Shown here piece after piece: positions 1 through 5,408 of a DNA stretch of 6,818 nucleotides; the stretch's first letter is position 1, and every line of letters begins with the position of its first letter. The notes beneath the pieces are model-generated. The model did no database searches. It was not told the origin of the DNA and was given only the letters and a program-made list of their open reading frames with translations. Origin of the DNA: Methanosphaera sp. (lineage in GTDB: Archaea; Methanobacteriota; Methanobacteria; Methanobacteriales; Methanobacteriaceae); the NCBI GenBank assembly GCA_021199865.1, contig JAJQHG010000112.1:1-6818 (forward strand), given 5' to 3'. The position numbers and the translations under genes are program-made.

Positions 1-65
1 AAATTAGCATATCCATGAATTTTAATGTTATCACATATTTTCTCTATTTTCTCTATTATATTCAT
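1..65 (-). CDS. Possible 5' end of a divergent gene (partial, runs off the window)
   Basis: Reading leftward from an ATG at 65-63, the frame stays open for 21 codons to the window edge. The peptide starts MNIIEKIEKICDN and continues with KIHGYAN, which looks like an ordinary amphipathic protein start. An AGGGGAT sequence lies just upstream on the same strand (about 75-70), resembling the AGGGGAGAT site of the CBS-ParB gene in this window. A symmetric box A at 120-131 would place a transcription start some 30-40 bases ahead of this ATG. The stretch is too short to name a family, and 21 open codons can occur by chance, so the call rests mainly on the ribosome binding site and promoter spacing. 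Confidence 0.4.
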   Translation of the reverse strand, partial: MNIIEKIEKICDNIKIHGYAN

Positions 66-119
66 AAATATCCCCTATATTCTTTAATCTATGGTATTAT
101 ATATTAGTTTAGATAAATA

Positions 120-131
120 TTTATATATAAA
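120..131. promoter_or_regulatory. Symmetric archaeal box A, possible divergent promoter
   Basis: TTTATATATAAA reads as TTTATATA on both strands (120-127 plus, 131-124 minus). On the plus strand it predicts a start near 150, leaving a leader of about 75 bases before the regulator-acyl-CoA synthetase operon. On the minus strand it predicts a start near 100 for the partial gene at 65. The match to the archaeal TATA consensus is good, but the surroundings are so AT-rich that other TATA-like sites exist, for example near 177-190. Confidence 0.4.
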
Positions 132-146
132 AATTCTTTATAGGGT

Positions 147-179
147 AAACTTTTTTTAATTACCATTACTTTAAAGTTT
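147..179. repeat. AT-rich inverted repeat in the leader, possible operator
   Basis: AAACTTT at 147-153 is exactly inverted as AAAGTTT at 173-179, with a 19-base spacer. It sits at or just after the transcription start predicted from the box A at 120-127. A site there would suit a repressor such as the helix-turn-helix protein encoded next, which often acts on its own promoter. The sequence is very AT-rich and contains a seven-T run, so chance is a real alternative. Confidence 0.22.
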
Positions 180-214
180 TTATTTAATAACTATTTATTA
201 TATTAACTAAATTT

Positions 215-219
215 AGGAG
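215..219 (+). promoter_or_regulatory. Ribosome binding site that decides the regulator start
   Basis: AGGAG ends one base before the ATG at 221 but seven bases before the in-frame ATG at 227. Normal spacing favours 227, so the protein should begin MANIQLE rather than MIMANIQLE. Confidence 0.75.
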
Positions 220-226
220 CATGATT

Positions 227-796
227 ATGGCTAATATTCAGTTAGAAATAGCATACAGAGTAAAAGATATGCGGGAAATATGTGATATAGGTATACAGGA
301 AATGGCTTCACAGCTTGATGTAGATTTAGATACCTACAAGAAATATGAGTCTGGGGAAATAGATATACCTGCAAGTATACTTTATGAAGCAGCATCCATA
401 TTTGATGTAGATACAAGCTTATTATTAACTGGTGAGGATACACGTATGAGTGTATTTGCTGTTACACGTAAGGATAAGGGAGTAAAAATTGATAGAAGAG
501 AAGCATATGACTATGAAAATCTTGCATCAAGCTTCTCACACAAGGCTATGGAACCATTCATAGTAACAGTACAACCACGTGATGATAATTATATACCAGA
601 ACCAAACTATCATAAGGGACAAGAGTTTGTATATGTATTACAGGGAACACTACGTGTATACATAAAGGAGAATGTTATAGAGTTATATCCAGGAGATTCA
701 GTATACTTTGATTCTCTACATAAACATTCCATGGTGGCTGTAGGGGATGAAGTAGTAAAATTCCTAGATGTACTTAATGATAAGGAGAATAAATAA
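227..796 (+). CDS. XRE-type helix-turn-helix regulator with C-terminal cupin domain
   Basis: This 189-residue cytoplasmic protein is probably a ligand-sensing transcription factor. Residues about 8-68 form an XRE/Cro-type DNA-binding domain, with the typical YKKYESGEIDIPAS stretch (38-51) and a closing LLLTGED. A cupin barrel occupies about 110-183. Its first motif is degenerate, with His129, Glu133 and Gly140 kept but no HxH pair. The second contains PGD (155-157) and His165/His167. Whether it binds metal or only a small ligand cannot be told. Its stop overlaps the next gene's start as TAATG, and AAGGAG at 782-787 lies inside its last codons, so the two are translated together. The HTH-cupin arrangement next to an acyl-CoA synthetase suggests it senses the organic acid or its CoA ester and controls this operon. 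The fold is sure; the ligand is inference. Confidence 0.9.
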   Translation: MANIQLEIAYRVKDMREICDIGIQEMASQLDVDLDTYKKYESGEIDIPASILYEAASIFDVDTSLLLTGEDTRMSVFAVTRKDKGVKIDRREAYDYENLASSFSHKAMEPFIVTVQPRDDNYIPEPNYHKGQEFVYVLQGTLRVYIKENVIELYPGDSVYFDSLHKHSMVAVGDEVVKFLDVLNDKENK

Positions 797-2472
797 TGAC
801 TTCTCTACTAAGTAGGTTTCTACCACGTACTGAGTTTGAATCATATGAGGATTTCAATGAAAATCTAGATATACAAGTACCTGAGAACTTTAACTTTGCA
901 TATGATATTGTTGATGAATATGCAAAGATTGATCCAGATAAAGTAGCACTCTCTTGGTGTAATGAAGAAGAAGATAAAGTCTTCACATTCAGAGACCTAA
1001 AATATTATAGTGATAAGGCGGCAAACTTTTTTTCATCAATTGGTGTTAAGAAGGGTGATCGTGTACTATTAACACTTAAGAGTAGATATGATTTCTGGTA
1101 TTGTTTACTAGCACTACATAAGCTTAAAGCAATAGGTGTACCTGCAACACATATGCTAAAACCAGAGGATATAGAGTATCGTATAAAGTCTGCTGGAATA
1201 CATACTGTTGTAACAATTCGTGAAGAGGGAGTACCAGAAAGTTATGCTGAAGTAGAGGAAACACTTGGAGTACATCTAAATAAGGTGTATGTAGGTGACT
1301 ATGATATGCCTGGATGGTATGATTTACGCAAAGAAGTACAGAATGCTTCAAGTGATTTTGAAAGACCAGTTCATGATGATGATAGTGTGGATGATATATC
1401 TGTATTATTCTTCTCTTCTGGTTCAACAGGTCAACCTAAGATGATTAAGCACAACTTTAGTTATCCATTAGCACATATTGTAACTTCATCCTACTGGCAT
1501 CAAGTAGTAGAAGATGGTCTACATTATACTATTGCTGATACTGGATGGGGAAAAGCATTATGGGGAGAAATATATGGGCCATGGATTGCAGGTTCTGGAA
1601 TATATATCTATGACTATGATAGATTCCACCCATATGATGTGTTATCTAGAGCATTAGATCATAATATCACTACATTATGTTGTCCACCAACAATGTATAG
1701 GTTCTTTATACATGAGGATATATCTGATCTAGACTTCTCATCACTCCAGCATGCAACAACTGCTGGTGAACCCTTAAATCCTGAGGTATATGATAAGTTT
1801 AAAGAACTTTCTGGTCTAAGTATCCGTGAATCATTTGGTCAGACAGAGACTGTTGCAACAATAGCAAACTTCCCATGGCTTGACTTAAAAGTAGGTTCAA
1901 TTGGTAAACCTGCACCAATATTTAACATAAAACTACTAAATAGTGAAGGAAAGGAATGTGATGTTGGTGAAGAAGGAGAAATAGTATTTGATTTATCTGA
2001 GGGTTATCCATTAGGATTATTTAAGGGATATTATAATAATGATGAGAAAACCAATGAGATACTATATGATGGATATTATCATACAGGTGACTCTGCATGG
2101 ATTGATGAAGATGGATACTATTGGTATAAAGGCAGGATTGATGATGTAATTAAAAGTTCTGGATATAAAATTGGTCCATATGAAGTAGAGAATGCATTGC
2201 TCTCACATGATGCTGTAGTTGACTGTGCAGTAACAGGTGTACCTCACCCAATCAGGGGACAAATTGTTAAGGCAACAATTATACTTGATAGTAATTATGA
2301 ACCATCAGAGGAATTAACAAAGGATATCCAGAATCATGTAAAGCATGTGACTGCTCCATATAAGTATCCACGTAAAATTGAATATGTTGATGAGTTACCT
2401 AAAACTATTAGTGGTAAAATCATGCGAAAGAAGATTAGAAAACAGGATGAAGAGAAATATAATGATGAATAA
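796..2472 (+). CDS. Acyl-CoA synthetase (AMP-forming), medium/branched-chain ACSM-like
   Basis: This 558-residue enzyme of the ANL superfamily would activate a carboxylic acid with ATP to an acyl-AMP and then transfer it to CoA, in the cytoplasm. Visible motifs in order: the phosphate-binding loop FFSSGSTGQPKM (205-216), ADTGW (247-251) typical of the Acs/ACSM group, ESFGQTET (345-352), YHTGD (428-432), the hinge region GRIDDVIKSSGYKIGPYEVE (446-465), and PKTISGK with catalytic Lys541 near the C-terminus. All core motifs are intact and the length is normal for the family. It is somewhat shorter than classical acetyl-CoA synthetase (about 650 residues) and resembles the medium-chain synthetases. 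A homologue from Methanosarcina acetivorans is known to prefer 2-methylbutyrate. In this organism it could feed branched-chain or aromatic 2-oxoacid synthesis, but the substrate cannot be read from the sequence. It is translationally coupled to the upstream regulator. Confidence 0.93.
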   Translation: MTSLLSRFLPRTEFESYEDFNENLDIQVPENFNFAYDIVDEYAKIDPDKVALSWCNEEEDKVFTFRDLKYYSDKAANFFSSIGVKKGDRVLLTLKSRYDFWYCLLALHKLKAIGVPATHMLKPEDIEYRIKSAGIHTVVTIREEGVPESYAEVEETLGVHLNKVYVGDYDMPGWYDLRKEVQNASSDFERPVHDDDSVDDISVLFFSSGSTGQPKMIKHNFSYPLAHIVTSSYWHQVVEDGLHYTIADTGWGKALWGEIYGPWIAGSGIYIYDYDRFHPYDVLSRALDHNITTLCCPPTMYRFFIHEDISDLDFSSLQHATTAGEPLNPEVYDKFKELSGLSIRESFGQTETVATIANFPWLDLKVGSIGKPAPIFNIKLLNSEGKECDVGEEGEIVFDLSEGYPLGLFKGYYNNDEKTNEILYDGYYHTGDSAWIDEDGYYWYKGRIDDVIKSSGYKIGPYEVENALLSHDAVVDCAVTGVPHPIRGQIVKATIILDSNYEPSEELTKDIQNHVKHVTAPYKYPRKIEYVDELPKTISGKIMRKKIRKQDEEKYNDE

Positions 2473-2479
2473 TTTTTTT
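2473..2479 (+). terminator. U-tract terminator after the acyl-CoA synthetase
   Basis: Seven T residues directly follow the TAA stop at 2470-2472. Archaeal RNA polymerases can terminate at such U-tracts without a hairpin. The position after the last gene of the operon and before convergent genes fits. Confidence 0.45.
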
Positions 2480-2576
2480 CCAGTATCCTTATAACCTCCT
2501 TCTATTTTTATTATTTAATGACAATTTTAATCTAAAAATAAAACTCTCCTTAAACTTAATATTAGCCTTAATTAAA

Positions 2577-2644
2577 TTAGTAATAATCCTACTCACATCT
2601 AATATTTTAATAGTATATATTAATATTATTGATGTGATTACTAA
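2577..2644. repeat. Long imperfect inverted repeat in the convergent gap
   Basis: Three blocks pair: 2577-2583 with 2638-2644 (TTAGTAA/TTACTAA), 2593-2599 with 2631-2637 (TCACATC/GATGTGA) and 2600-2606 with 2622-2628 (TAATATT/AATATTA). This gives 21 base pairs around a 15-base loop, with a nine-base bulge on the left and a two-base bulge on the right. It lies between two convergent transcription units, about 100 bases past one stop codon and about 95 past the other, so it could form a hairpin in either read-through RNA. A bidirectional termination or RNA-stabilising role is inference. Apart from this repeat and the flanking U-tracts, nothing else convincing lies in 2473-2739. Confidence 0.5.
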
Positions 2645-2710
2645 CAATGTAAAATAAAGATCATGTGACACATCTTGCTTAGTTTAATAATAAATCATGA
2701 AAAATAGTAT

Positions 2711-2717
2711 AAAAAAA
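2711..2717 (-). terminator. U-tract terminator after hisE
   Basis: On the minus strand, seven T residues occur 22 bases past the hisE stop, followed shortly by a second T-run at 2704-2700. This is the expected form of an archaeal intrinsic terminator for the gatB-CBS/ParB-hisE unit. Confidence 0.45.
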
Positions 2718-2739
2718 GATTATTGATGGGGCTTAGTAA

Positions 2740-3027
2740 TTATTTATGTCTTCTAATTAACTCATCAAAAACATCATCAATAGGAATATCCTGATATGCT
2801 AAATTTAGTATAGTAAAGAATAGTAAATCAGCAGACTCATAAACAATTTCCTCTTTATTTTTTGTTGCTAGAATAACTTCTGTTGCCTCTTCACCTATCT
2901 TTTCAAGAATTTTATCCTCAGCTTTCTTGTCAGAGTCTTTCATTAAATTAGATGTGTATGAATCAATAGGATTCTCCTTCCTATCTCTTAAAGTCTCATA
3001 CACTTCACGAATAATTTCATCATTCAT
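2740..3027 (-). CDS. hisE: Phosphoribosyl-ATP pyrophosphatase (histidine biosynthesis, step 2)
   Basis: This 95-residue enzyme hydrolyses phosphoribosyl-ATP to phosphoribosyl-AMP and pyrophosphate. It is the stand-alone form seen in many archaea, not fused to HisI. The all-alpha MazG-like fold is indicated by KIGEEATEVILA (43-54), with metal-binding acidic residues Glu46, Glu47 and Glu50, and by ESADLLF (64-70) with Glu64 and Asp67. The C-terminal RRHK also matches the family. Phe71 stands where many HisE proteins, such as the E. coli HisIE C-terminal domain, have His after the ADLLY/SDLMY stretch; this position varies elsewhere. The start lies four bases after the stop of the CBS-ParB gene. 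Its binding site AAGTGAT overlaps that gene's last codons, which suggests translational coupling. No other histidine genes are in the window. Confidence 0.93.
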   Translation of the reverse strand: MNDEIIREVYETLRDRKENPIDSYTSNLMKDSDKKAEDKILEKIGEEATEVILATKNKEEIVYESADLLFFTILNLAYQDIPIDDVFDELIRRHK

Positions 3028-3031
3028 TTAA

Positions 3032-3838
3032 TCACTTCTTAATTTTTGTATTTGAACTTCTTAAACTACTAGTAATTGCTATTAATGGGTGTTGAGCATC
3101 ATTAATAATTTCAATATCATTAATAGTATGGATATTATTCTTCTCCGCAGTCTTCTCAATACCTAACTTTATCTGTTTACTTAATGTAATAACATTGGCT
3201 GTTATATCATCATTCCCCATCTGGTGTGAAGCAACAAGACGGTGATGTCCATCAACTACTAAATACTTTTGATCATTACATTTAACTACAAGTATAGGTT
3301 CTGCTAGGCCACGCTCTATCTCATAGGTTCTACCTTGAAGTTCATCAGCATAAACCTTATCCTGCGTAGGTTTTAATTTACTTATAGGAATCTTCTCTTT
3401 AGATAGCTCTGTTTTAATTCCATATAATTGTTCAAGGGTATCTCTATATTGTCTTACTTTCTCTGGAGTTGAACGTTCAATATGTGATCTTAGTATATCT
3501 GTGTTAGTAATAATTCCTAATACCTTATTGTTTTCATCAACGACAGGTAACCTGGAAATACCCATACGGAACATTACACGTCCTGCATCATTAATAGATA
3601 ATTCTTCATTAGCAATAACAATGTCCTTAGACATCATTTCACCAACAGTAGGTTTTAAATCCTTTGTTAATAAGTCTGATGCTGTGATTATACCAACAAT
3701 CTTATCGTCTTCTTCAACAGGGAATCCATCATGTTCAGTAGTTTTTATTATATCCTTAATTCTAGAGATAGTTGTACTTGGAGACACAGTAATAACATCC
3801 TGTGTCATGTAATCCTTAACTCTCTTAAAGTCGCTCAT
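3032..3838 (-). CDS. Tandem CBS domains fused to a ParB/SerK-like domain
   Basis: This 268-residue soluble protein has two CBS repeats (about 11-60 and 69-120). Their typical DGFPVEEDDKIVGIITASDLL and LPVVDENNKVLGIITNTDIL cores form a module that usually binds AMP, ATP or S-adenosylmethionine. After a helical linker (about 122-148) comes a ParB/sulfiredoxin-fold domain (about 148-222), running from IPISKLKPTQ to VVDGHHRLVASHQMG. The DGHHR motif (196-200) is the nucleotide/phosphate-binding signature of this fold. A C-terminal tail of about 45 residues has no clear domain. There is no ParB DNA-binding helix-turn-helix region and no ParA neighbour, so plasmid or chromosome partition is unlikely. 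Some proteins with this fold, such as Thermococcus SerK and staphylococcal SbnI, phosphorylate free serine. The start is supported by AGGGGAG five bases upstream. It lies between gatB (49-base gap) and hisE (4-base gap). The exact reaction is unknown. Confidence 0.85.
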   Translation of the reverse strand: MSDFKRVKDYMTQDVITVSPSTTISRIKDIIKTTEHDGFPVEEDDKIVGIITASDLLTKDLKPTVGEMMSKDIVIANEELSINDAGRVMFRMGISRLPVVDENNKVLGIITNTDILRSHIERSTPEKVRQYRDTLEQLYGIKTELSKEKIPISKLKPTQDKVYADELQGRTYEIERGLAEPILVVKCNDQKYLVVDGHHRLVASHQMGNDDITANVITLSKQIKLGIEKTAEKNNIHTINDIEIINDAQHPLIAITSSLRSSNTKIKK

Positions 3839-3876
3839 ATAATCTCCCCTTATATCTCTAAGAAAAGAATATAAAT

Positions 3877-3884
3877 TATATAAA
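3877..3884 (-). promoter_or_regulatory. Possible internal box A ahead of the CBS-ParB gene
   Basis: TTTATATA on the minus strand lies just past the gatB stop codon. It predicts a start near 3853, immediately before the AGGGGAG ribosome binding site. The CBS-ParB/hisE pair could therefore be transcribed apart from gatB as well as with it. The site is AT-rich enough to arise by chance. Confidence 0.3.
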
Positions 3885-3887
3885 TCT

Positions 3888-5246
3888 TTATAATTTATCT
3901 AATTCTTCTCTAATTAGTTTATTAGTTTCACCAGCATTAGCTTTACCCTTAGTTAATCTCATTACTTGACCAACAAGGAAGTTAACTGCATTTTCTTTAC
4001 CATTCTTGTAATCCTCTACTGCATTAGGATTACTCTCTATTGCCTCACTAATAGCTTTAGTGATAGTATCATCCTCTATGACACCTATAATATCCATCTC
4101 TTTACCAATCTCTGTTGGTGTCTTATCATTATTAGGCATTTGTTCTATAAGTTTATGTGCAGCCTCGGGAGTAACTTGTTTTGAGTCAATAAGATTAATT
4201 AATTCAACAATATCACTAGCTGTAATCTTACTCTCAGAATAATCCATCTTATTATAGTGTAATACACGTTTTAATTCATCTCTCATTAAACGTGCAGCAG
4301 TATTAGCATCAACTTCTTTACAGACTTCCTCAAATGCATCAGCTAACTCTAACTCAGAAGTTAATACTTTTGCATCAGCCTCATCAATACCATACTCTTC
4401 AACAAAACGTGCAGTCTTAAGATGAGCAGGTTCTGGCATGTTTTCTCTAATTTCTTCTACATGTGTTGGATCAATTTTTAATGGTGGAAGATCAGGATCT
4501 GGAATATATCTATAATCATCGGCATCTTCTTTAAGTCTCATAGGTACTGTAATCATCTGACTTTCAAGGTATGCACGAGTTTCCTGTTGTACTTCTCCAC
4601 CTCTACGTAGAATATTTTTTTGTCTAATTAATTCATACTTAAGAACCTTATATGCTCCTCTAATAGAGTTAACGTTCTTAACCTCAGCTCTTTTTCCACC
4701 TTCAATAGAAATGTTTACATCAGCTCTCATGGTTCCTTCACCACGAGCACTTCCACTATAATTTAATACTCTAATCAATTCATTTAAGAAACTTCTTGCT
4801 TCTTCTGGTGATTTCATATCTGGTTCTGTAACAATCTCAATTAATGGGATACCTGACCTATTAAAGTCCACTGTACCCTTATCTGGTTTGTATTGTCCAG
4901 GGTCTTCCTCTACGTGTATTTCATGTATTCTTACACCATTAAGTTCTCCCTTAATTCCTACTGGAACACTTGTTCTTTGATATCCACTAGATAAATCAGG
5001 GTAATCATAGTGTTTTCTCATGAAATAAATTATTTCATCAGATATTTCACATCCAAGCATTAGTGCTACTTTAATAGCATTATCTAGTGCTGAATTATTA
5101 GGAGGGTAAGGTTTTGCTCCTGGCTGATTTAAGCATACTGGACATATGTTTGTGTTATTATCTGCTGACTGATAATTTGTAGGACAACTACAAAATAGTT
5201 TTGAGTTTGTATTTAATTGTACGTGGATTTCTAGTCCACACATCAT
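3888..5246 (-). CDS. gatB: Asp-tRNA(Asn)/Glu-tRNA(Gln) amidotransferase subunit B
   Basis: GatB is the kinase/transamidase subunit of the GatCAB complex. It phosphorylates the acyl group of a mischarged tRNA and converts it with ammonia delivered from GatA. In archaea the complex mainly makes Asn-tRNA-Asn, because GatDE handles Gln. The 452-residue protein is full length. It shows the N-terminal GLEIHVQL (4-11), zinc cysteines Cys19, Cys21, Cys35 and Cys38, HVEEDPG (111-117), DFNRSGIPLIEIVTEPD (127-143), GTMRADVNIS (171-180), DYRYIPDPDLPP (244-255), and a C-terminal YqeY-type tail with NFLVGQVMRLTKGKAN (422-437). No gatA or gatC is in the window. It is the first gene of a minus-strand unit with the CBS-ParB gene and hisE. 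The annotated start is likely from homology, but its ribosome binding site is unusually far away (see the separate entry). Confidence 0.95.
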   Translation of the reverse strand: MMCGLEIHVQLNTNSKLFCSCPTNYQSADNNTNICPVCLNQPGAKPYPPNNSALDNAIKVALMLGCEISDEIIYFMRKHYDYPDLSSGYQRTSVPVGIKGELNGVRIHEIHVEEDPGQYKPDKGTVDFNRSGIPLIEIVTEPDMKSPEEARSFLNELIRVLNYSGSARGEGTMRADVNISIEGGKRAEVKNVNSIRGAYKVLKYELIRQKNILRRGGEVQQETRAYLESQMITVPMRLKEDADDYRYIPDPDLPPLKIDPTHVEEIRENMPEPAHLKTARFVEEYGIDEADAKVLTSELELADAFEEVCKEVDANTAARLMRDELKRVLHYNKMDYSESKITASDIVELINLIDSKQVTPEAAHKLIEQMPNNDKTPTEIGKEMDIIGVIEDDTITKAISEAIESNPNAVEDYKNGKENAVNFLVGQVMRLTKGKANAGETNKLIREELDKL

Positions 5247-5262
5247 ATCTGTAATAAGAATT

Positions 5263-5267
5263 CCTCC
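5263..5267 (-). promoter_or_regulatory. gatB: Shine-Dalgarno site unusually far from the gatB start
   Basis: A strong GGAGG lies 16 bases before the first ATG (5246) and 19 before the second (5243), against 5-10 for the other genes here. No in-frame ATG, GTG or TTG lies between. An in-frame ATT at 5255-5253 sits seven bases from the GGAGG. Either spacing is relaxed, a rare AUU start is used, or a shorter transcript lacking this site is translated. Confidence 0.5.
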
Positions 5268-5280
5268 ACTTAAATAATCA

Positions 5281-5288
5281 CATATAAA
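5281..5288 (-). promoter_or_regulatory. gatB: Candidate box A for gatB
   Basis: On the minus strand TTTATATG follows a T-run. Standard spacing predicts a start near 5258, downstream of the GGAGG and only about 10-15 bases before the first ATG. A weaker AT-rich element near 5293-5305 would give a slightly longer leader that keeps the GGAGG. Confidence 0.35.
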
Positions 5289-5319
5289 AAATTATTTTAT
5301 TAAAATGATGTTAAAATAT

Positions 5320-5381
5320 TATGTTATATTATATTATTAGATTTGATTTCTATCTAATTTAATATTATTCATTATAACATA
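5320..5381. repeat. 62-bp imperfect inverted repeat between the radical SAM gene and gatB
   Basis: Paired blocks are 5320-5328 with 5373-5381 (TATGTTATA/TATAACATA), 5331-5335 with 5361-5365 (ATATT/AATAT) and 5336-5342 with 5352-5358 (ATTAGAT/ATCTAAT). This gives 21 base pairs around a nine-base loop. Part of it, 5351-5357 with 5363-5368, can instead pair with 5402-5408 and 5391-5396 directly after the radical SAM stop codon. The two folds exclude each other. In a leftward transcript it would act as a 3' hairpin of the radical SAM mRNA or as part of a gatB read-through leader. All arms are AT-rich, so they are weak for their length. Confidence 0.42.
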
Positions 5382-5408
5382 TTTTTATTCATAATAGATG
5401 CTTAGATA

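Noticed and set aside
2495..2501. CCTCCTT, an anti-Shine-Dalgarno-like sequence on the plus strand just after the acyl-CoA synthetase (AAGGAGG on the minus strand).
   Set aside because: No start codon follows at a suitable distance on the minus strand. On the plus strand it lies after the U-tract terminator, so pairing of a 3' UTR with the operon's own binding sites is only a speculation.
2489..2671. A 60-codon minus-strand open frame from a GTG start, with a hydrophobic N-terminal stretch and basic C-terminus (KNRRRL), which could be a small membrane protein.
   Set aside because: No ribosome binding site precedes the GTG, the region is very AT-rich, and the frame overlaps a 68-bp inverted repeat that explains the sequence better. 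Conservation would be needed to revive it.
3032..3838. Reading the ParB-like domain as a plasmid or chromosome partition protein, hence a mobile or plasmid region.
   Set aside because: There is no ParA, no ParB helix-turn-helix region and no parS-like repeats, and the neighbours are housekeeping genes (gatB, hisE).
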